Shown: piece after piece, positions 32,259-43,370 of the stretch
Numbering within the stretch: position 1 is the first letter of the stretch
Layout of the letters: every line of letters starts with the position of its first letter
DNA from: Seiridium cupressi
Lineage: Eukaryota; Ascomycota; Sordariomycetes; Amphisphaeriales; Sporocadaceae
Direction of reading: 5' to 3'
Assembly (NCBI GenBank): GCA_036674765.1
Contig: JARVKI010000006.1
Span: 372,001 to 436,000 of the forward strand
Length of the DNA: 64,000 nt
Notes under the pieces: model-generated
Told to the model about the DNA's origin: nothing
Seen by the model: only the letters and a program-made list of their open reading frames with translations
The model's database searches: none
Translations under genes and position numbers: made by a program

Positions 32259-33335
32259 ACCGAGGGGGGAGGTGGCACGCAGGCGCGGAAGGGGGCACGC
32301 CTACTTATTGGCAAAGCCACATACAGCAGGATCTGACAGGTGTGAGAGGGATTCAAGGCAAAAGCAGCGGGTACGCGGTTATGTTGCGATATGTCCGGTC
32401 TGGCCGAACCCAATGCAGCTCAAGCAAGTGCTATGGATGACGACTACGGGGTGGGAGGCTGAAGTGGACAAGGAGACGAGGACTCGGGATGCGTGTTGCC
32501 AAATGCGCTCGTTCTCGGATTGGGCCGGCGCCTGAGTGCAGTGCATCATTGACGTGGAACCTAGTCCTAAATGCGGGTTCCGCGGATTTAAAGGTGCCCC
32601 GGAGTTTTGACAACCCCTGTAATTCCATAATCGGGCCTTGCATCTGTCCGCACCGATGCTAGCGTGGGCCACGTGAAAAAGTCACCGGCCGGATTTCGTC
32701 TGCCTGTTGACTGTTTTGGGCCGTGACATTGGTTAGTTACCTTAGGTAAGCCTCTGGCCTCTGGCCTGATGTACGAGTCCGAGCATACTAATTTTAGGCT
32801 AGAACCTCCCTGTAGTGCACGGCAACATACCTATTAGTGCTAGTAGATGGTCGGAACTGTGCTTTCAGAATGAGTTATGATACTGGCTTCAATACCAACA
32901 TGTTCCAAGAGTGAGATCCTTCTGATTGGCTTTAATAAGTGTGACGCGAAACTCTTCCGCCTGTAGATTTCTGATTTGCTTGCCTGAGAAAACTCTATAG
33001 AAATGGATATACGTAGCGCATTACTACCCATTCTCCCATGAGGTCTTCCTCCTTCACACAGTCTCCCATACAACACAAGATGAAGGGCAGTATGTGTGCT
33101 ATCGTATGTCTATGAAATCATTGCGTGTAACTATTATTCGGTACTAGTCTAACTCAAAGTGTTGCCAGCCCACAATTCCACCGCGCCTGCCAAGGTGCAG
33201 GAAAGCTCATCGCGCCCCGGGCTCCCGCCGCCGCGCTAGGTCCATTGTCGACTTCAAAGCCTAGCCCCGCTAAGCTTCCTTCCAACAGAAAACACCACCC
33301 AGCATCATTGCTACATTACCATTTTATTGGTCAAC
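32259..33335. other. divergent intergenic region hydrolase / PRP22
   Basis: About 1.1 kb with both promoters. A small ctctggc duplication lies at 32753-32766. ATG-started frames up to 97 codons here lack motifs. No gene was called. Confidence 0.5.
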
Positions 33336-36300
33336 ATGGACGACTTCGAGGAACTCGAGCTTCTATCGCTAGTCTCCAAGGTTACTTCAGAGCTCCAGAA
33401 CCATCTGGGTGTTTCGGAAAAGGTTTTAGCCGAGTTTATCATCGCCCAGCGGTTAGGATGCGCGAACCTCGACGAGTTCAAGCAGAAGCTGGCGGGCATG
33501 GGAGGCGCAAAATGGCCCGACAGTCTGTTCGACAGCATAGACCGTCTAGTTCGAACGATGCACCCAAAGTTCAAGCTCAAGGCTGGCGCGAATGGCAGGA
33601 GCGCCGACGAACCTCACGGTCGATCGAAACAGGAGAAACAGGGCTTGTTCAGCGGCCTCGCTATACCGGACAAGAAGCTGGACCTGGAGGAAGGTGATGC
33701 GATCGATGATGCTCTCGCACAGTTGGAGGATCTTGCCCCGAGAGCTGCAAACACACGGACGGAGCCATCGACGAGGAAACGAAGCAGGAGCCCAGAGGAC
33801 GAAGGTTCGCGCCATCGCCGGAAAGAACGGCGTAGGTCGCGCGAAAGACGGGAAAGGGATTACGACGACGAATCCGGGAGGTCGCATAGAAAACATCGGA
33901 GTAGGAAGGACGATCACGACCGGGGTCGCAGAGGCGACGACTACACATTTAAGCGGCGTCCCGAGCCTGAGGTGGATGATGTACCAGTCCTTTACAAGGT
34001 CTATGACGGCCATGTTACCGGACTCAAGGACTTTGGTGCGTTTGTAAACCTTCATGGGGTGCAGGGGAAAGTCGATGGTATGGTACACATCTCCAATCTG
34101 GTCCAAGGGCAACGAGTGAATCATCCCTCCGATCTTCTCACCAGGGGCCAAGATGTCAAAGTCAAGGTCACCAAAATTGAGGGAACACGTATAGGGTTGT
34201 CGATGAAGGATGTCGACCAGAACTCTGGCCAAGACCTTGAGCCACAAGCAAGGATAACTTCTGGCGCAAACATGGAAAGTCTCGGCGGTGGCCGGAACGG
34301 CTTTTCTGGCGATAACACTGCAGCCCTTTCTGAATATGCAGCGCAACCACGCCGTCAGAAGAAAAGGATGACGTCGCCGGAGAGGTGGGAGATCCGGCAA
34401 CTGATAGCGTCTGGTGTTGCCAAGGCGTCAGATTATCCCGATCTTGAAGAAGACTACAATGCAACTCTGAAGGGCGAGAACGGAATGGAGCTGGAGGAGG
34501 AAGTGGATATTGAAGTTCGCGAAGAGGAACCGCCATTTCTTGTGGGCCAGACAAAACAATCTCTCGAGCTTTCGCCTATCAGAGTTGTGAAAGCGCCTGA
34601 TGGCTCCTTGAACCGTGCAGCCATGTCAGGAACCACTTTGGCGAAGGAGAGAAAAGAGCTGCGGAGGCAGGAACAAGAAGCGGCAGCTGCGGAGGTCGAG
34701 GCAGAATCAAAGTCCGATCTGGCGTCGCAGTGGAACGATCCCATGGCAAATCCAGAATCGAGGCAATTTGCCAATGATCTCAGGAATGCCAGAATGAACG
34801 CGACTAAAGCCCCCGAAGCGGAACCAGAATGGAAAAAGACACTCAAACACAACAATGAATCTAAAGGCAGGCGGACGAACATGACTATCAAAGAGCAAAG
34901 AGAGTCTCTGCCAGTCTTTGCGTTTCGTAATCAGCTTATCAAAGCTGTCAGAGAAAACCAAATCCTCGTCGTCGTCGGTGAGACCGGTTCAGGAAAAACA
35001 ACACAGCTTACACAATACTTGGCCGAGGCGGGCTTCACCAACGATGGCATGATCGGCTGTACGCAGCCTCGGCGTGTGGCTGCCATCTCTGTGGCGAAAC
35101 GCGTCTCAGAAGAGGTTGGGTGCGAGCTCGGAGAGGAAGTCGGCTATACTATCCGCTTCGAGGATAAGACGGGTCCGGCCACCAAGATCAAGTACATGAC
35201 CGACGGCATGCTTCAGCGTGAGATCTTGATGGACCCGAACCTGGAACGATACTCCGTCATCATGCTAGATGAGGCTCATGAAAGGACCATTGCAACCGAT
35301 ATCCTGTTTGCCTTGCTCAAGAAGACCTGCAAACATCGCCCGGATCTCAAGATTATTGTCACTTCCGCCACCTTGGATGCCGACAAGTTCTCATCCTACT
35401 TCAACGAGTGCCCGATTTTCACAATTCCTGGACGTACATTCCCCGTGGAGATTCTGTACTCGAAAGAACCCGAATCGGACTACCTCGACGCCGCACTTGT
35501 GACGGTAATGCAGATCCATCTTACGGAACCACCAGGTGATATTCTGCTGTTTCTGACTGGACAAGAAGAGATTGATACTAGCTGTGAAATATTATACGAG
35601 CGCATGAAAGCCCTGGGGCCGAATGTTCCAAACTTGAACATTTTGCCGGTCTATTCCGCCTTGCCGAGCGAGCAACAGAGTCGAATTTTCGAGCCAGCAC
35701 CGGCCGGGGAACGCAAGGTCGTTATTGCAACCAACATTGCGGAAACATCTATTACTATTGATTATATCTACTATGTTGTAGATCCAGGGTTTGTTAAGCA
35801 GAACGCCTACGACCCCAAGCTTGGAATGGACGCCTTGGTGGTTACCCCGATTTCTCAGGCTCAGGCCAACCAGAGAGCTGGGCGAGCCGGTCGAACGGGT
35901 CCTGGAAAGTGCTTCAGACTTTACACCGAAGCCGCTTTCCAGTCTGAAATGTTGCCGACGACTGTACCTGAGATCCAGCGACAAAACCTGTCCAACACTA
36001 TTCTGATGTTGAAGGCTATGGGTATAAATGACCTCCTGAATTTTGATTTCATGGATCCACCGCCCACAAACACTATGCTTACAGCGTTGGAGGAGCTTTA
36101 TGCGCTCTCGGCCCTCGACGACGAAGGTCTCTTGACTCGTCTTGGTCGCAAGATGGCTGACTTTCCTATGGATCCAGCGCTCTCTAAAGTTCTGATAGCG
36201 GCCGTCGATCTCGAATGCTCGGAAGAAGTGCTCAGCATTATCGCCATGCTCAATGTGCCCACCGTCTTTCATCGGCCCAAGGAAAAGCAACAACAGGCCG

Positions 36301-36908
36301 ATCAAAAGAAAGCCAAGTTCCACGATCCAGCTGGCGATCATCTCACCCTATTGAACGTATTCAATGCGTGGAAGACTTCTGGCTTTTCCAATCCATGGTG
36401 TTTCGAAAACTTCATCCAGGCGCGCGCCATGCGCCATGCGCTTGATGTGCGGAAACAGATTGTTCAGATTATGGGCCGCCATCGTCACCAGCTTACTTCC
36501 TGTGGGCGTGATACCACAAAGGTACGACGTGCGCTTTGTGCGGGTTTCTTCAGGAATTCGGCACGCAAGGATCCCCAGGAGGGGTACAAGACGCTCATCG
36601 AGGGCACTCCAGTCTACCTACATCCGTCATCCGCCTTGTTCGGCAAGCAGGCCGAATGGGTCATCTATCATACGCTGGTCTTGACCAGCAAGGAGTACAT
36701 GACTCATACTACGACTATAGAACCCAAGTGGCTGGTTGAGGCAGCACCGACATTCTTCAAGGTTGCGCCAACGGATCGCCTCAGCAAGAGGAAGAAGGCT
36801 GAACGGATCCAGCCTTTGTACAACAAATTTGCGACCGAGGATGATTGGAGACTAAGCGCACAGAGAAAGGGAGGTAGAGGTGGCGGCGGTGGTGGAACCT
36901 GGGGCTGA
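33336..36908 (+). CDS. PRP22: Prp22, DEAH-box splicing helicase
   Basis: An intronless frame of 1190 aa. Prp22 (DHX8) acts late in splicing and releases the mature mRNA from the spliceosome. Domains: helical N-terminus MDDFEELELLSLVSKV; an Arg/Asp/Ser-rich RS-like stretch (~140-205); S1 RNA-binding domain (~217-290, VYDGHVTGLKDFGAFV to GTRIGLSMKDV); helicase core with GETGSGKTT (~547), TQPRRVAA, DEAHERT (~644), SATLDADKF (~677), FLTGQEEID, NIAETSITID (~800) and QRAGRAGRTGPG (~845); then winged-helix, ratchet (HA2) and OB domains, with GRRHRH-like IMGRHRHQL and KWLVEAAPTFFKVA. It ends in a Gly-rich tail (GGRGGGGGG). The length fits (yeast 1145 aa). The ATG at 33336 is the first in-frame ATG and has a good context. 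All helicase motifs look intact. Confidence 0.97.
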   Translation: MDDFEELELLSLVSKVTSELQNHLGVSEKVLAEFIIAQRLGCANLDEFKQKLAGMGGAKWPDSLFDSIDRLVRTMHPKFKLKAGANGRSADEPHGRSKQEKQGLFSGLAIPDKKLDLEEGDAIDDALAQLEDLAPRAANTRTEPSTRKRSRSPEDEGSRHRRKERRRSRERRERDYDDESGRSHRKHRSRKDDHDRGRRGDDYTFKRRPEPEVDDVPVLYKVYDGHVTGLKDFGAFVNLHGVQGKVDGMVHISNLVQGQRVNHPSDLLTRGQDVKVKVTKIEGTRIGLSMKDVDQNSGQDLEPQARITSGANMESLGGGRNGFSGDNTAALSEYAAQPRRQKKRMTSPERWEIRQLIASGVAKASDYPDLEEDYNATLKGENGMELEEEVDIEVREEEPPFLVGQTKQSLELSPIRVVKAPDGSLNRAAMSGTTLAKERKELRRQEQEAAAAEVEAESKSDLASQWNDPMANPESRQFANDLRNARMNATKAPEAEPEWKKTLKHNNESKGRRTNMTIKEQRESLPVFAFRNQLIKAVRENQILVVVGETGSGKTTQLTQYLAEAGFTNDGMIGCTQPRRVAAISVAKRVSEEVGCELGEEVGYTIRFEDKTGPATKIKYMTDGMLQREILMDPNLERYSVIMLDEAHERTIATDILFALLKKTCKHRPDLKIIVTSATLDADKFSSYFNECPIFTIPGRTFPVEILYSKEPESDYLDAALVTVMQIHLTEPPGDILLFLTGQEEIDTSCEILYERMKALGPNVPNLNILPVYSALPSEQQSRIFEPAPAGERKVVIATNIAETSITIDYIYYVVDPGFVKQNAYDPKLGMDALVVTPISQAQANQRAGRAGRTGPGKCFRLYTEAAFQSEMLPTTVPEIQRQNLSNTILMLKAMGINDLLNFDFMDPPPTNTMLTALEELYALSALDDEGLLTRLGRKMADFPMDPALSKVLIAAVDLECSEEVLSIIAMLNVPTVFHRPKEKQQQADQKKAKFHDPAGDHLTLLNVFNAWKTSGFSNPWCFENFIQARAMRHALDVRKQIVQIMGRHRHQLTSCGRDTTKVRRALCAGFFRNSARKDPQEGYKTLIEGTPVYLHPSSALFGKQAEWVIYHTLVLTSKEYMTHTTTIEPKWLVEAAPTFFKVAPTDRLSKRKKAERIQPLYNKFATEDDWRLSAQRKGGRGGGGGGTWG

Positions 36909-37628
36909 GGGAGTCTGTATTATTAGCGTGTGAATTATTTAATTCAATTTATTTCTGATTTCCTTTACAATAAGAAGGTGTTTTCTAAATAAAAGAAAAA
37001 GATCTATCAAAATTATTCTTATGTTTTATTTAGAAATAGTTCTTTTAATAAATTCCCTAGAAAATACTTTTGAAAGACTGTGTTATTTTATTCAGAAATA
37101 ATACCGATATCATATGCTAGGTAGCTATTACTTTCAAAAGCGACATCTGCCATACGCCTAACTAGCCACTCTTTTACCGACGTGGCAGTAACAGTATTAA
37201 GCTAGCATTTCATAACCCTGAAGAGTGTACGCATTATTTGCTTCTGCTGACCCTTTCACTCCTTGTAACATTTGAAAGACGTTTGGTGTCGGTTCGATTC
37301 GATCGATCCGGCAACAAGGTTGGACGGAGCGTTAATGGACGTAACCCCGCAAATCCACTACCGGTGTCCCGCACGGGGCACTTTACACTTGCAGGTGGCA
37401 GCTGCACCTGCAGCTGAGCCACTCCACCGTCGTTGCCTCCTTGCGCCCAGGCGCCTGTTGCTCAGCCCTCTTCTGGCGAGCGAATGATCCCGAGGACCGA
37501 CTTGAGTTGCCTGCAGGTCATACTTCCAGCCTGTCAACTGCATCTGCAGCCTCTACACAACTTCACCTAACTCTTCAACGACCAAGCAACGCGTTTCTTG
37601 GGACAGACATCAACTTCGCGAGGAAATC
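36909..37628. other. intergenic region downstream of PRP22
   Basis: The first 240 bp is very AT-rich and holds the structured element listed separately. The remainder is the leader or promoter of the PMP3-like gene. No ORF of note. Confidence 0.5.
36981..37140. repeat. AT-rich nested inverted and direct repeats after PRP22
   Basis: 36981-36994 (ttttctaaataaaa) pairs with 37024-37036 (13 of 14 bases), giving a hairpin with a ~30-base loop. A direct copy of the second arm recurs at 37086-37100 (13 of 15). cttttgaaag at 37067-37076 is exactly inverted at 37131-37140. The local GC content is far below the flanks. It starts about 70 bp after the PRP22 stop, so it could be a 3'-end or terminator structure or a small decayed MITE. 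Confidence 0.6.
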
Positions 37629-38290
37629 ATGTGCGGTTCAGACATCTTCCTCGGCCTCCTGGCCATCATCTTTCCCCCTTTGCCCGGTACGTCATGCCTA
37701 TAACCCCCGCCACCCGCGACCATCCGACGGCCTGCATTCTTGAGTTGTGTATCCACGATGGCTCAAGGGCAGCACACGGCACTGGGGTCTTGAGATATGG
37801 AAACAACTTGCTAACAGAGATGTCCAGTGTGGATCAAGTGCGGTATCTGCTCTGCCGATAGCTTCATCAACATTCTCCTTTGCATGCTAGCATATGTACG
37901 TTTGTCATTGCGCGTCGGCAGTTCTAGACCTTCTTTCATCAAGCTTACCGACCCTGATAGATTCCCGGCCTTCTACACGCGTGGTATATCATCGCCAAAG
38001 TTCCCGATGATTATCAGTATCAGCACGTACCCGACACCGAACGCGGTCATCATGTGATCATTATTCACGGGGACAACCGACAGCAACATCAACAGGGACA
38101 CCAAATCCAGCGCCAGCCCAAACCGCAGCATCAAAATGGCATGAACTATGGCACAGCAAGCAGCGGGGGCAACGCATCATCGTCTGCTGCAGCACAGGCG
38201 GGAAGCAGCAGCCGTAATGAGCATGAGCCTGCACCACCGACGTACGCAGAGGCCGTCAAGGGCGACCACAAAGTGCAGACCAACGAATAG
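37629..38290 (+). CDS. PMP3/SNA-type small membrane proteolipid with PPxY motif
   Basis: Three exons, 37629-37686, 37828-37895 and 37961-38290, with introns of 141 and 65 bp give 151 aa. The first ~60 residues are a PMP3 (UPF0057) proteolipid: two hydrophobic hairpin segments (FLGLLAIIFPPLPVWIKCG and FINILLCMLAYIPGLLHAWYII) with the conserved PPLPVW. Pmp3 proteins sit in the plasma or vacuolar membrane and affect membrane potential and cation tolerance. Here a His/Gln-rich linker and a C-terminal PPTYAEAV box follow. Long-tailed members of this family in yeast (Sna3, Sna4) carry a PPxY motif that binds the WW domains of the Rsp5 ubiquitin ligase for sorting to the vacuole; the same use is inferred here. 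Exon joins restore the family sequence exactly, so the model is firm. Confidence 0.92.
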
Positions 38291-39663
38291 GAACAGACAT
38301 TGAGTTCATGATGGGTTTAGCAGTCACTCCTCGAATGTACGACTGGCATATCGGCAGTGACCCACAACAATTGCGGTCCATACAAGAAGTACAGAATTGT
38401 GCTTAGCCAAGAGATGCTCATTGGTTAAAAAATGATGGTTCTGCTACTTCGGCGTGGCGTCATTGTCACTGTCGCAGACAAGTGCCTGTCTCTGGTCTTG
38501 GAGGTCGGCTAAGCTAACTATTAGGTACGAGTTACGCCAAGTATGATTAGGCATGGAAGGGACACGGCTTGCATATGAAACCACTCCTTTATTGTAGAGT
38601 TTGGGCGGCGTTCAGGACAATGTATCTGTTACCTTGAATTTGGGTTTTTCTTAAGGAGTTCTGCGCAGCTTATAGATGAAATGTGAGATAGGCTGAGACT
38701 GTTCTTGCGCGTCTGTTCCAGTGTCAGATTGGCCATGCTTGGACCATAGCCAAGTTTACATGATCCTACATGGGGAAGCGCTTTGAATTTGTCGAAGAAA
38801 CCTCCAAATACAAAACCCTATCATCTCGGTGTTCTGGGCGACCTCTACGTATACTGCTACCCAGCTGTCTAGTTGAAGCCTTTCTGTCTATCCGACAACA
38901 TGATTCGAGCACATTGCGACCGGGCAGAGGCTGAGAGTTGGCCTGTGCGCAGATGTGACGAAAGTGTAAGTAGGTAGCGTGCAGCACCTGGCAGCTGGGC
39001 AGATGCTAGCGTTACCGGCAGGCGAAGGCGGAAGCCACGACCGCTGCAAGCCAGGAGCCAGGAGCTAGGGACCCAGAAGCTAGGACCCAGGACCAGGACC
39101 CAGAAGCCAGCCTTTCTTGCTTTCGCATCGGGCATGCATTCAACGTTCAACCTCGTTACCAACTCACGAAATAATTGACCCTGCTGAAACAATACAATAC
39201 AATTCCATCCCGACTCTGCAGAATCTCGACTTCGGACTAAACACCGCACAGCAAAGAACACAAAAGTACCCCGACATCCAATACTCCCATCTACCTTTCC
39301 ACTTGCCCCAAGACATTAGGATCCTGCGCGCGCACGAATCGAGCAAGTTGAGAAGCTATTGCTCAGAAGGACATCCCCACTGCGACGCACGTCAGTCAAT
39401 TGACGGCCTGCCACATCCTCACCTCAACCCACCTTGGACATAACTACAGCCTCCTTCCCGATCTCTGCCTGATTACCTCTCGTAACCTGCCTGTACTTCC
39501 TCTGCTCGTTGCACCCCGCATCTACAAGCAAGTTCACCAGCACACCGGACCAAAGCCGCTCGCCTCCCAACCTTCTAGCTCGAAACTGACCCCTTGCCTC
39601 GACCACATCGAGCGCCACATACTCTCTCAATATTACAACATAATCAATCTCCTCTTAGATGCT
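38291..39663. other. intergenic region and long leader of the eIF4E-binding gene
   Basis: 1.37 kb without a supportable gene. A CCAGGA/CTAGGACCCAG-type minisatellite lies at 39047-39112. The 500 bp before the ATG at 39664 is C-rich with several upstream ATGs and resembles a long 5' UTR. Confidence 0.5.
39047..39112. repeat. degenerate minisatellite (CCAGGAG / CTAGGACCCAGAAG units)
   Basis: Two CCAGGAG units are followed by two larger CTAGG(G)ACCCAGAAG units with an internal GGACCCA duplication. It is imperfect and so older than a fresh slippage tract. It lies ~550 bp before the eIF4E-binding gene. Confidence 0.7.
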
Positions 39664-42132
39664 ATGGCACTAAGATATACATCGGACGACCTCTTATATC
39701 TGCGCGACTCACCGCTATGTGTGAAGCCGAACTCCTTGCCTCCTGCCGAGGACTGGATGGGGTAACTATATTCCTCCTTGAGATCTCGCCTGACGGTAGT
39801 GACGTAACTGACACACACCTATGCAGACCTTCCCCTGACACGTTCCGCAATAATCAGGGTACGGGAAAGAACGGAGTGGAGAGGGCCAGAAATGGTGACA
39901 GCTCTTTGGCCGACCAGACCAATCGACGACCTGGAGTAGAGAGACATGCGTCACGCAACACTGCCAGTAAGTACATGGCTCCAGTCTAGATCTTGCATCG
40001 TGGAGGAAATGCTGACTACGACGTTAGACGCTGAAGGTATCATCCTCGGACCGCCCCGAACAACATTTTCGTCCTCGACATTGTCTCGAGGAACCAAGCC
40101 ATTCGATAATGAGAAACCATTCGCCACTTACCGCCGGAACGGAGATGGCGAGAATGACCGGTTCAATGAACGCGAACGAGGTGACAGGGACCGCGACTTG
40201 CGGGGCAACTTCCGCCGTCGCGGCGATGGTGATCAAGACAGTGACGGCTGGAGTACAGTGAAGCCTCGTAAGAGCTTCGGCCACGAAGGAGCGGAACGGT
40301 TCAATGGTCGCATGGGAGGTGGCGATCGGAATGATCGATTCGGTGGGGAGCGTCGGCCACGCGACAACCAGGAGGAAACTACCGACAGGCCCAAGCGCAG
40401 TAACTTTGGAGAGTTCGGCAAGGACAAGGAAGCCGATGACGGCGAGAAGCCACGTCGCAATGGACTGAATAGAAACAAGACGGAAGAGCCTCCGTGGAAC
40501 CGGGGCAACAACGGCGACAATGAGCCGCCCCCAACCCGCGAACGCTTTGACAGGGCCAAAAGTTGGAGAGAGAGAGCAGCGCCGCCTGAGGATCAGCCGG
40601 CTGATGAAAAGCCTCGAAACCGCAATTTGGGCCGGTGGGATAGAGATCAGCGTCAGGAGCGTGAGCCCGAATGGTTTGATGAGCCGGTGGAGGAGAAGCC
40701 TCAAGCGCACAGCATCCAGGACCTACAAAAGTTTATGGAGTCCATGAAGGCTCAAAGGAGAGGGGACGCTCCAGCTGAGCAAACCTCTGTGCCTAACATC
40801 AATACCTCTATGCGCGATGCCGGCTTCGAAGCTGAGGCGGCCAAGGTCAAGTCAGCTCCAGCTGTCGAAATGGGGCCTGACCAATTCTTTGCCAAATATG
40901 CGTCCACACCAGGTGCCGACACGGAAAACCCACTCGAACTGCCCAAGGAGCCCGCATCTGCCAAACCCAAAGGGGGTTCGAGATTCGGCAGTTTTTTCGC
41001 ATCGCAACAAGGGAGACAGACAGAACCGTCAACACCCGCAGTAGCCCCGCCGGCCCCAGAGCCCAACCCTCTTCTTTTCTTTGGAGGTGCTCCTCAGGCT
41101 GCGCCTGCGCCTGCTAGCCATGCACCGAGTCTGCCGTTGGGCAATCTCGGTGGCACAGATGACAGGGCTGCCTTTGAGAATATTCTGCTCAAACTTAAGA
41201 AGCAGCACATCACATCGAGTACTCCGCCATCCGGTGGCTACCCTGCGCCCACTCAACAAGAGAGGGGCCCCCAGAGTTCAATCGCATCGCCCGGTCCATA
41301 CCCACCCTTCGGTCTTGAGCATCGCGAAGGACCACCGAGCCGCGGCCCCCCTCCGCCCCAGGAGATTCATGGACCCAGACAGCAGCTACCGAGTTACTTG
41401 CCGCAGGGCCCAATGGGCTCAGAGGGGCAGTTGCTTCAGAATCTCATCGCCCAGCGACAGCCTATGGCGAGCCAAACGGCTGGTCGCGAACAAGCCCAGA
41501 CCCGTAATAGCCAGACAGAGTTCCTGATGAGTCTCATGCAAAGCGGCAGAAATGCCCCCGAAGCACAGAGAACTGAGCCTCTAATCAGAATGCCTCAACC
41601 TTCGAGGCCAGCTCAGATACCGCAGACCCCAGATCGAGAGCCGGACTTCCAGCGTGAGCGGGGCGGTTCCCAACAACAAGGTCGTCCTCAAGGACCTCCC
41701 GGCTTCTTCGACGAGCCGCACATACGTCACGAGCAGGACAACCGCAGACAGCAGCCCACCCAGATTCTTCAGCGGCCTGGCCCCATGGGGCTGGATCAAT
41801 TACAGCCCAATTGGATCCAAGCTGGCGGCCAGCAGCTTCCTCCTGGACCAGGTCGGACTATGATTCCGCCACCACCAGGACTGGCTGGCAACCCTCGCAA
41901 CCCACCTATGCCTGGAATGTTCCCTCCCGGCTTTCCGCCTATGGGAGCCTTCCCGCCCGACGGTATGCGCGGTATGGGACCCCCACCAGGTCTCTTTGGC
42001 GGTCCTCCTCCCCCTGGCTTCATTCCGCCAGGTATGGGTGCAGGCTTCCACGGTGGACCGGAACCTCTTGCTTACGCCTTCGACGCACGAGGTATGCCAC
42101 CTCCGGGAGCAGGTAGCTTCCGCCGAAACTAA
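39664..42132 (+). CDS. eIF4E-transporter-like mRNA cap-complex binding protein
   Basis: Three exons, 39664-39761, 39827-39966 and 40028-42132 (introns 65 and 61 bp) give 780 aa. Residues 4-11 read YTSDDLLY, a canonical eIF4E-binding Y-x4-L-hydrophobic motif, followed by LRDSP. The conserved ILGPPRTTFSS block comes after exon 2, then a long Arg/Asp/Gly-rich disordered region, the EPEWFDEP box and HSIQDLQKFMESMKA (~residues 225-250), all as in the eIF4E-T (4E-T, PF10477) family. The second half is Pro/Gln-rich, ending in a PPG/GM-repeat tail typical of P-body proteins. 4E-T represses translation and promotes mRNA decay at P-bodies; the role here is inferred. Intron 1 separates the binding motif from the remainder. 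Confidence 0.85.
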
Positions 42133-42761
42133 GCGTTAGAGCCGGAATCACCCACGGAAAGTGCACACAGCTCTCGTGAAGGCGCATCGTCACTTGACCG
42201 GATTCAACACGGCCTCTCGACTGTCCATAGTGCGAGTGACAGCACGGCAAGCATGAATATAGAGGAAGAGGGGTCATACAGGTGACAGATGATGGGATGG
42301 GATACATTCCTGGCATGGCTTTTCGAAAGATGAAGCAATAAGCCATATTCTGCACGTGCTAGAACAGCAGAAGTCGAAGAGAGCCATCTTCATTGTATCA
42401 GTGTGACCGAGCAAATCGCCTCGGTTTCGTGCGCATTTTTGGAATGAAGAAAGCGTCGCATTGGCTCATTATTAGACTGGACTGTACTTGCTAGGCATCA
42501 AGATTTACGGGAGGTTGTATAGTGACGCAAGCGATACTCATGCTCGTTGTGTCTGGCAAGTTGGCAGCTAAATTGACTGTCCAAACCTGAACCTCTAACC
42601 CCCATGCCGATTGTTAGACTTGAAATTGTGACCTGCCTTCGTCCCCATATCGTGATGACGAGTCTGCAACATTAATTTTCGACAGTTAACAAGAAGCACT
42701 TGATGCAGAACTACATGTATTCTACGCCTCTCGAGCGTTACTCTCTCTGGCAAAATAATTA
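42133..42761. other. convergent intergenic region
   Basis: The 3' flanks of the eIF4E-binding gene (+) and a small membrane-protein gene (-). No gene was seen. Confidence 0.5.
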
Positions 42762-43370
42762 TCAGAATTCAAATAGTCCTTTGAGAGATTCCCAGCAGAT
42801 GCCAACCACGTCTGGCACCGGGATAGTGATGTAATACCAGTCATCCATAAATGTCGCCCTGCCCGTGCTGTTGCCCCTGGCCCAGGCGCTGTACCTGCGG
42901 CCCTCGGAGAGCATCACCAAGATATTGAGCACGATGAGGGCGAGAAGCAGAACCCAGAGACCAAACGTCACGGCCTCGCTGTTGCTAGTCGGCCCTTTCA
43001 GCTCCAGACCCAGCAGCCCCTTCCTCCATGGTACCATCAGCCAAGGAGGTCCGGGGTCCTTGTCGCCACCGCCGCCGCCGCCAGTGCTGCGGCTGGGCAG
43101 GCTGGGGACGAAGTCGACACGGGGCCGCTCGCCGCGCGGCTGCCACCAGGACCGCGATTGCTTGTAGTCGTCGTGCAAGGTCTTGACGATCCGTTTCAGC
43201 GAGTCTCGCTCCGCCCGCAGGTCGTCCTTCAGGTCGTTGTGGAAGCGCTGGGCTTTGGGGGGCATGGTGGCCACGATTTCGGCTACCCGCTCTTCGGCGA
43301 GGCGGCGGCGGCGCAACACGTCCTCTGGCGTGTTTTGTGGTGGTGGCCCTGAGCCACGCGTCTTGGTCAT
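42762..43370 (-). CDS. small single-span membrane protein, unknown
   Basis: 202 aa from the Met at 43370. The frame extends upstream to 43529, but the added 53 residues are unlike the remainder and probably leader. The N-terminal half is a charged helical region (LRRRRLAEERVAEIVATMP, then FHNDLKDDLRAERDSLKRIVKTLHDDY), probably a coiled coil. A WWQPRGERP turn, a Gly-rich stretch, PWLMVPWRKGLLG and one clear transmembrane helix (AVTFGLWVLLLALIVLNILVML, ~residues 138-160) follow, with a short C-terminal part holding FMDDWYYITIPVPDV. I do not recognise the family. The WYYxTIPVPDV end looks constrained and may be a conserved fungal motif. Confidence 0.7.
   Translation of the reverse strand: MTKTRGSGPPPQNTPEDVLRRRRLAEERVAEIVATMPPKAQRFHNDLKDDLRAERDSLKRIVKTLHDDYKQSRSWWQPRGERPRVDFVPSLPSRSTGGGGGGDKDPGPPWLMVPWRKGLLGLELKGPTSNSEAVTFGLWVLLLALIVLNILVMLSEGRRYSAWARGNSTGRATFMDDWYYITIPVPDVVGICWESLKGLFEF

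Noticed and set aside
33546..34400. 284-codon frame antisense to PRP22
   Set aside because: It is the mirror of a conserved coding strand; long antisense frames arise from codon bias in such genes.
37281..37316. gttcgattc-like text resembling a tRNA B box
   Set aside because: No matching A box, anticodon stem or acceptor stem could be folded around it.
38869..39261. 130-codon minus-strand frame
   Set aside because: Its middle part is produced by the minisatellite at 39047-39112; the remainder has no motif.
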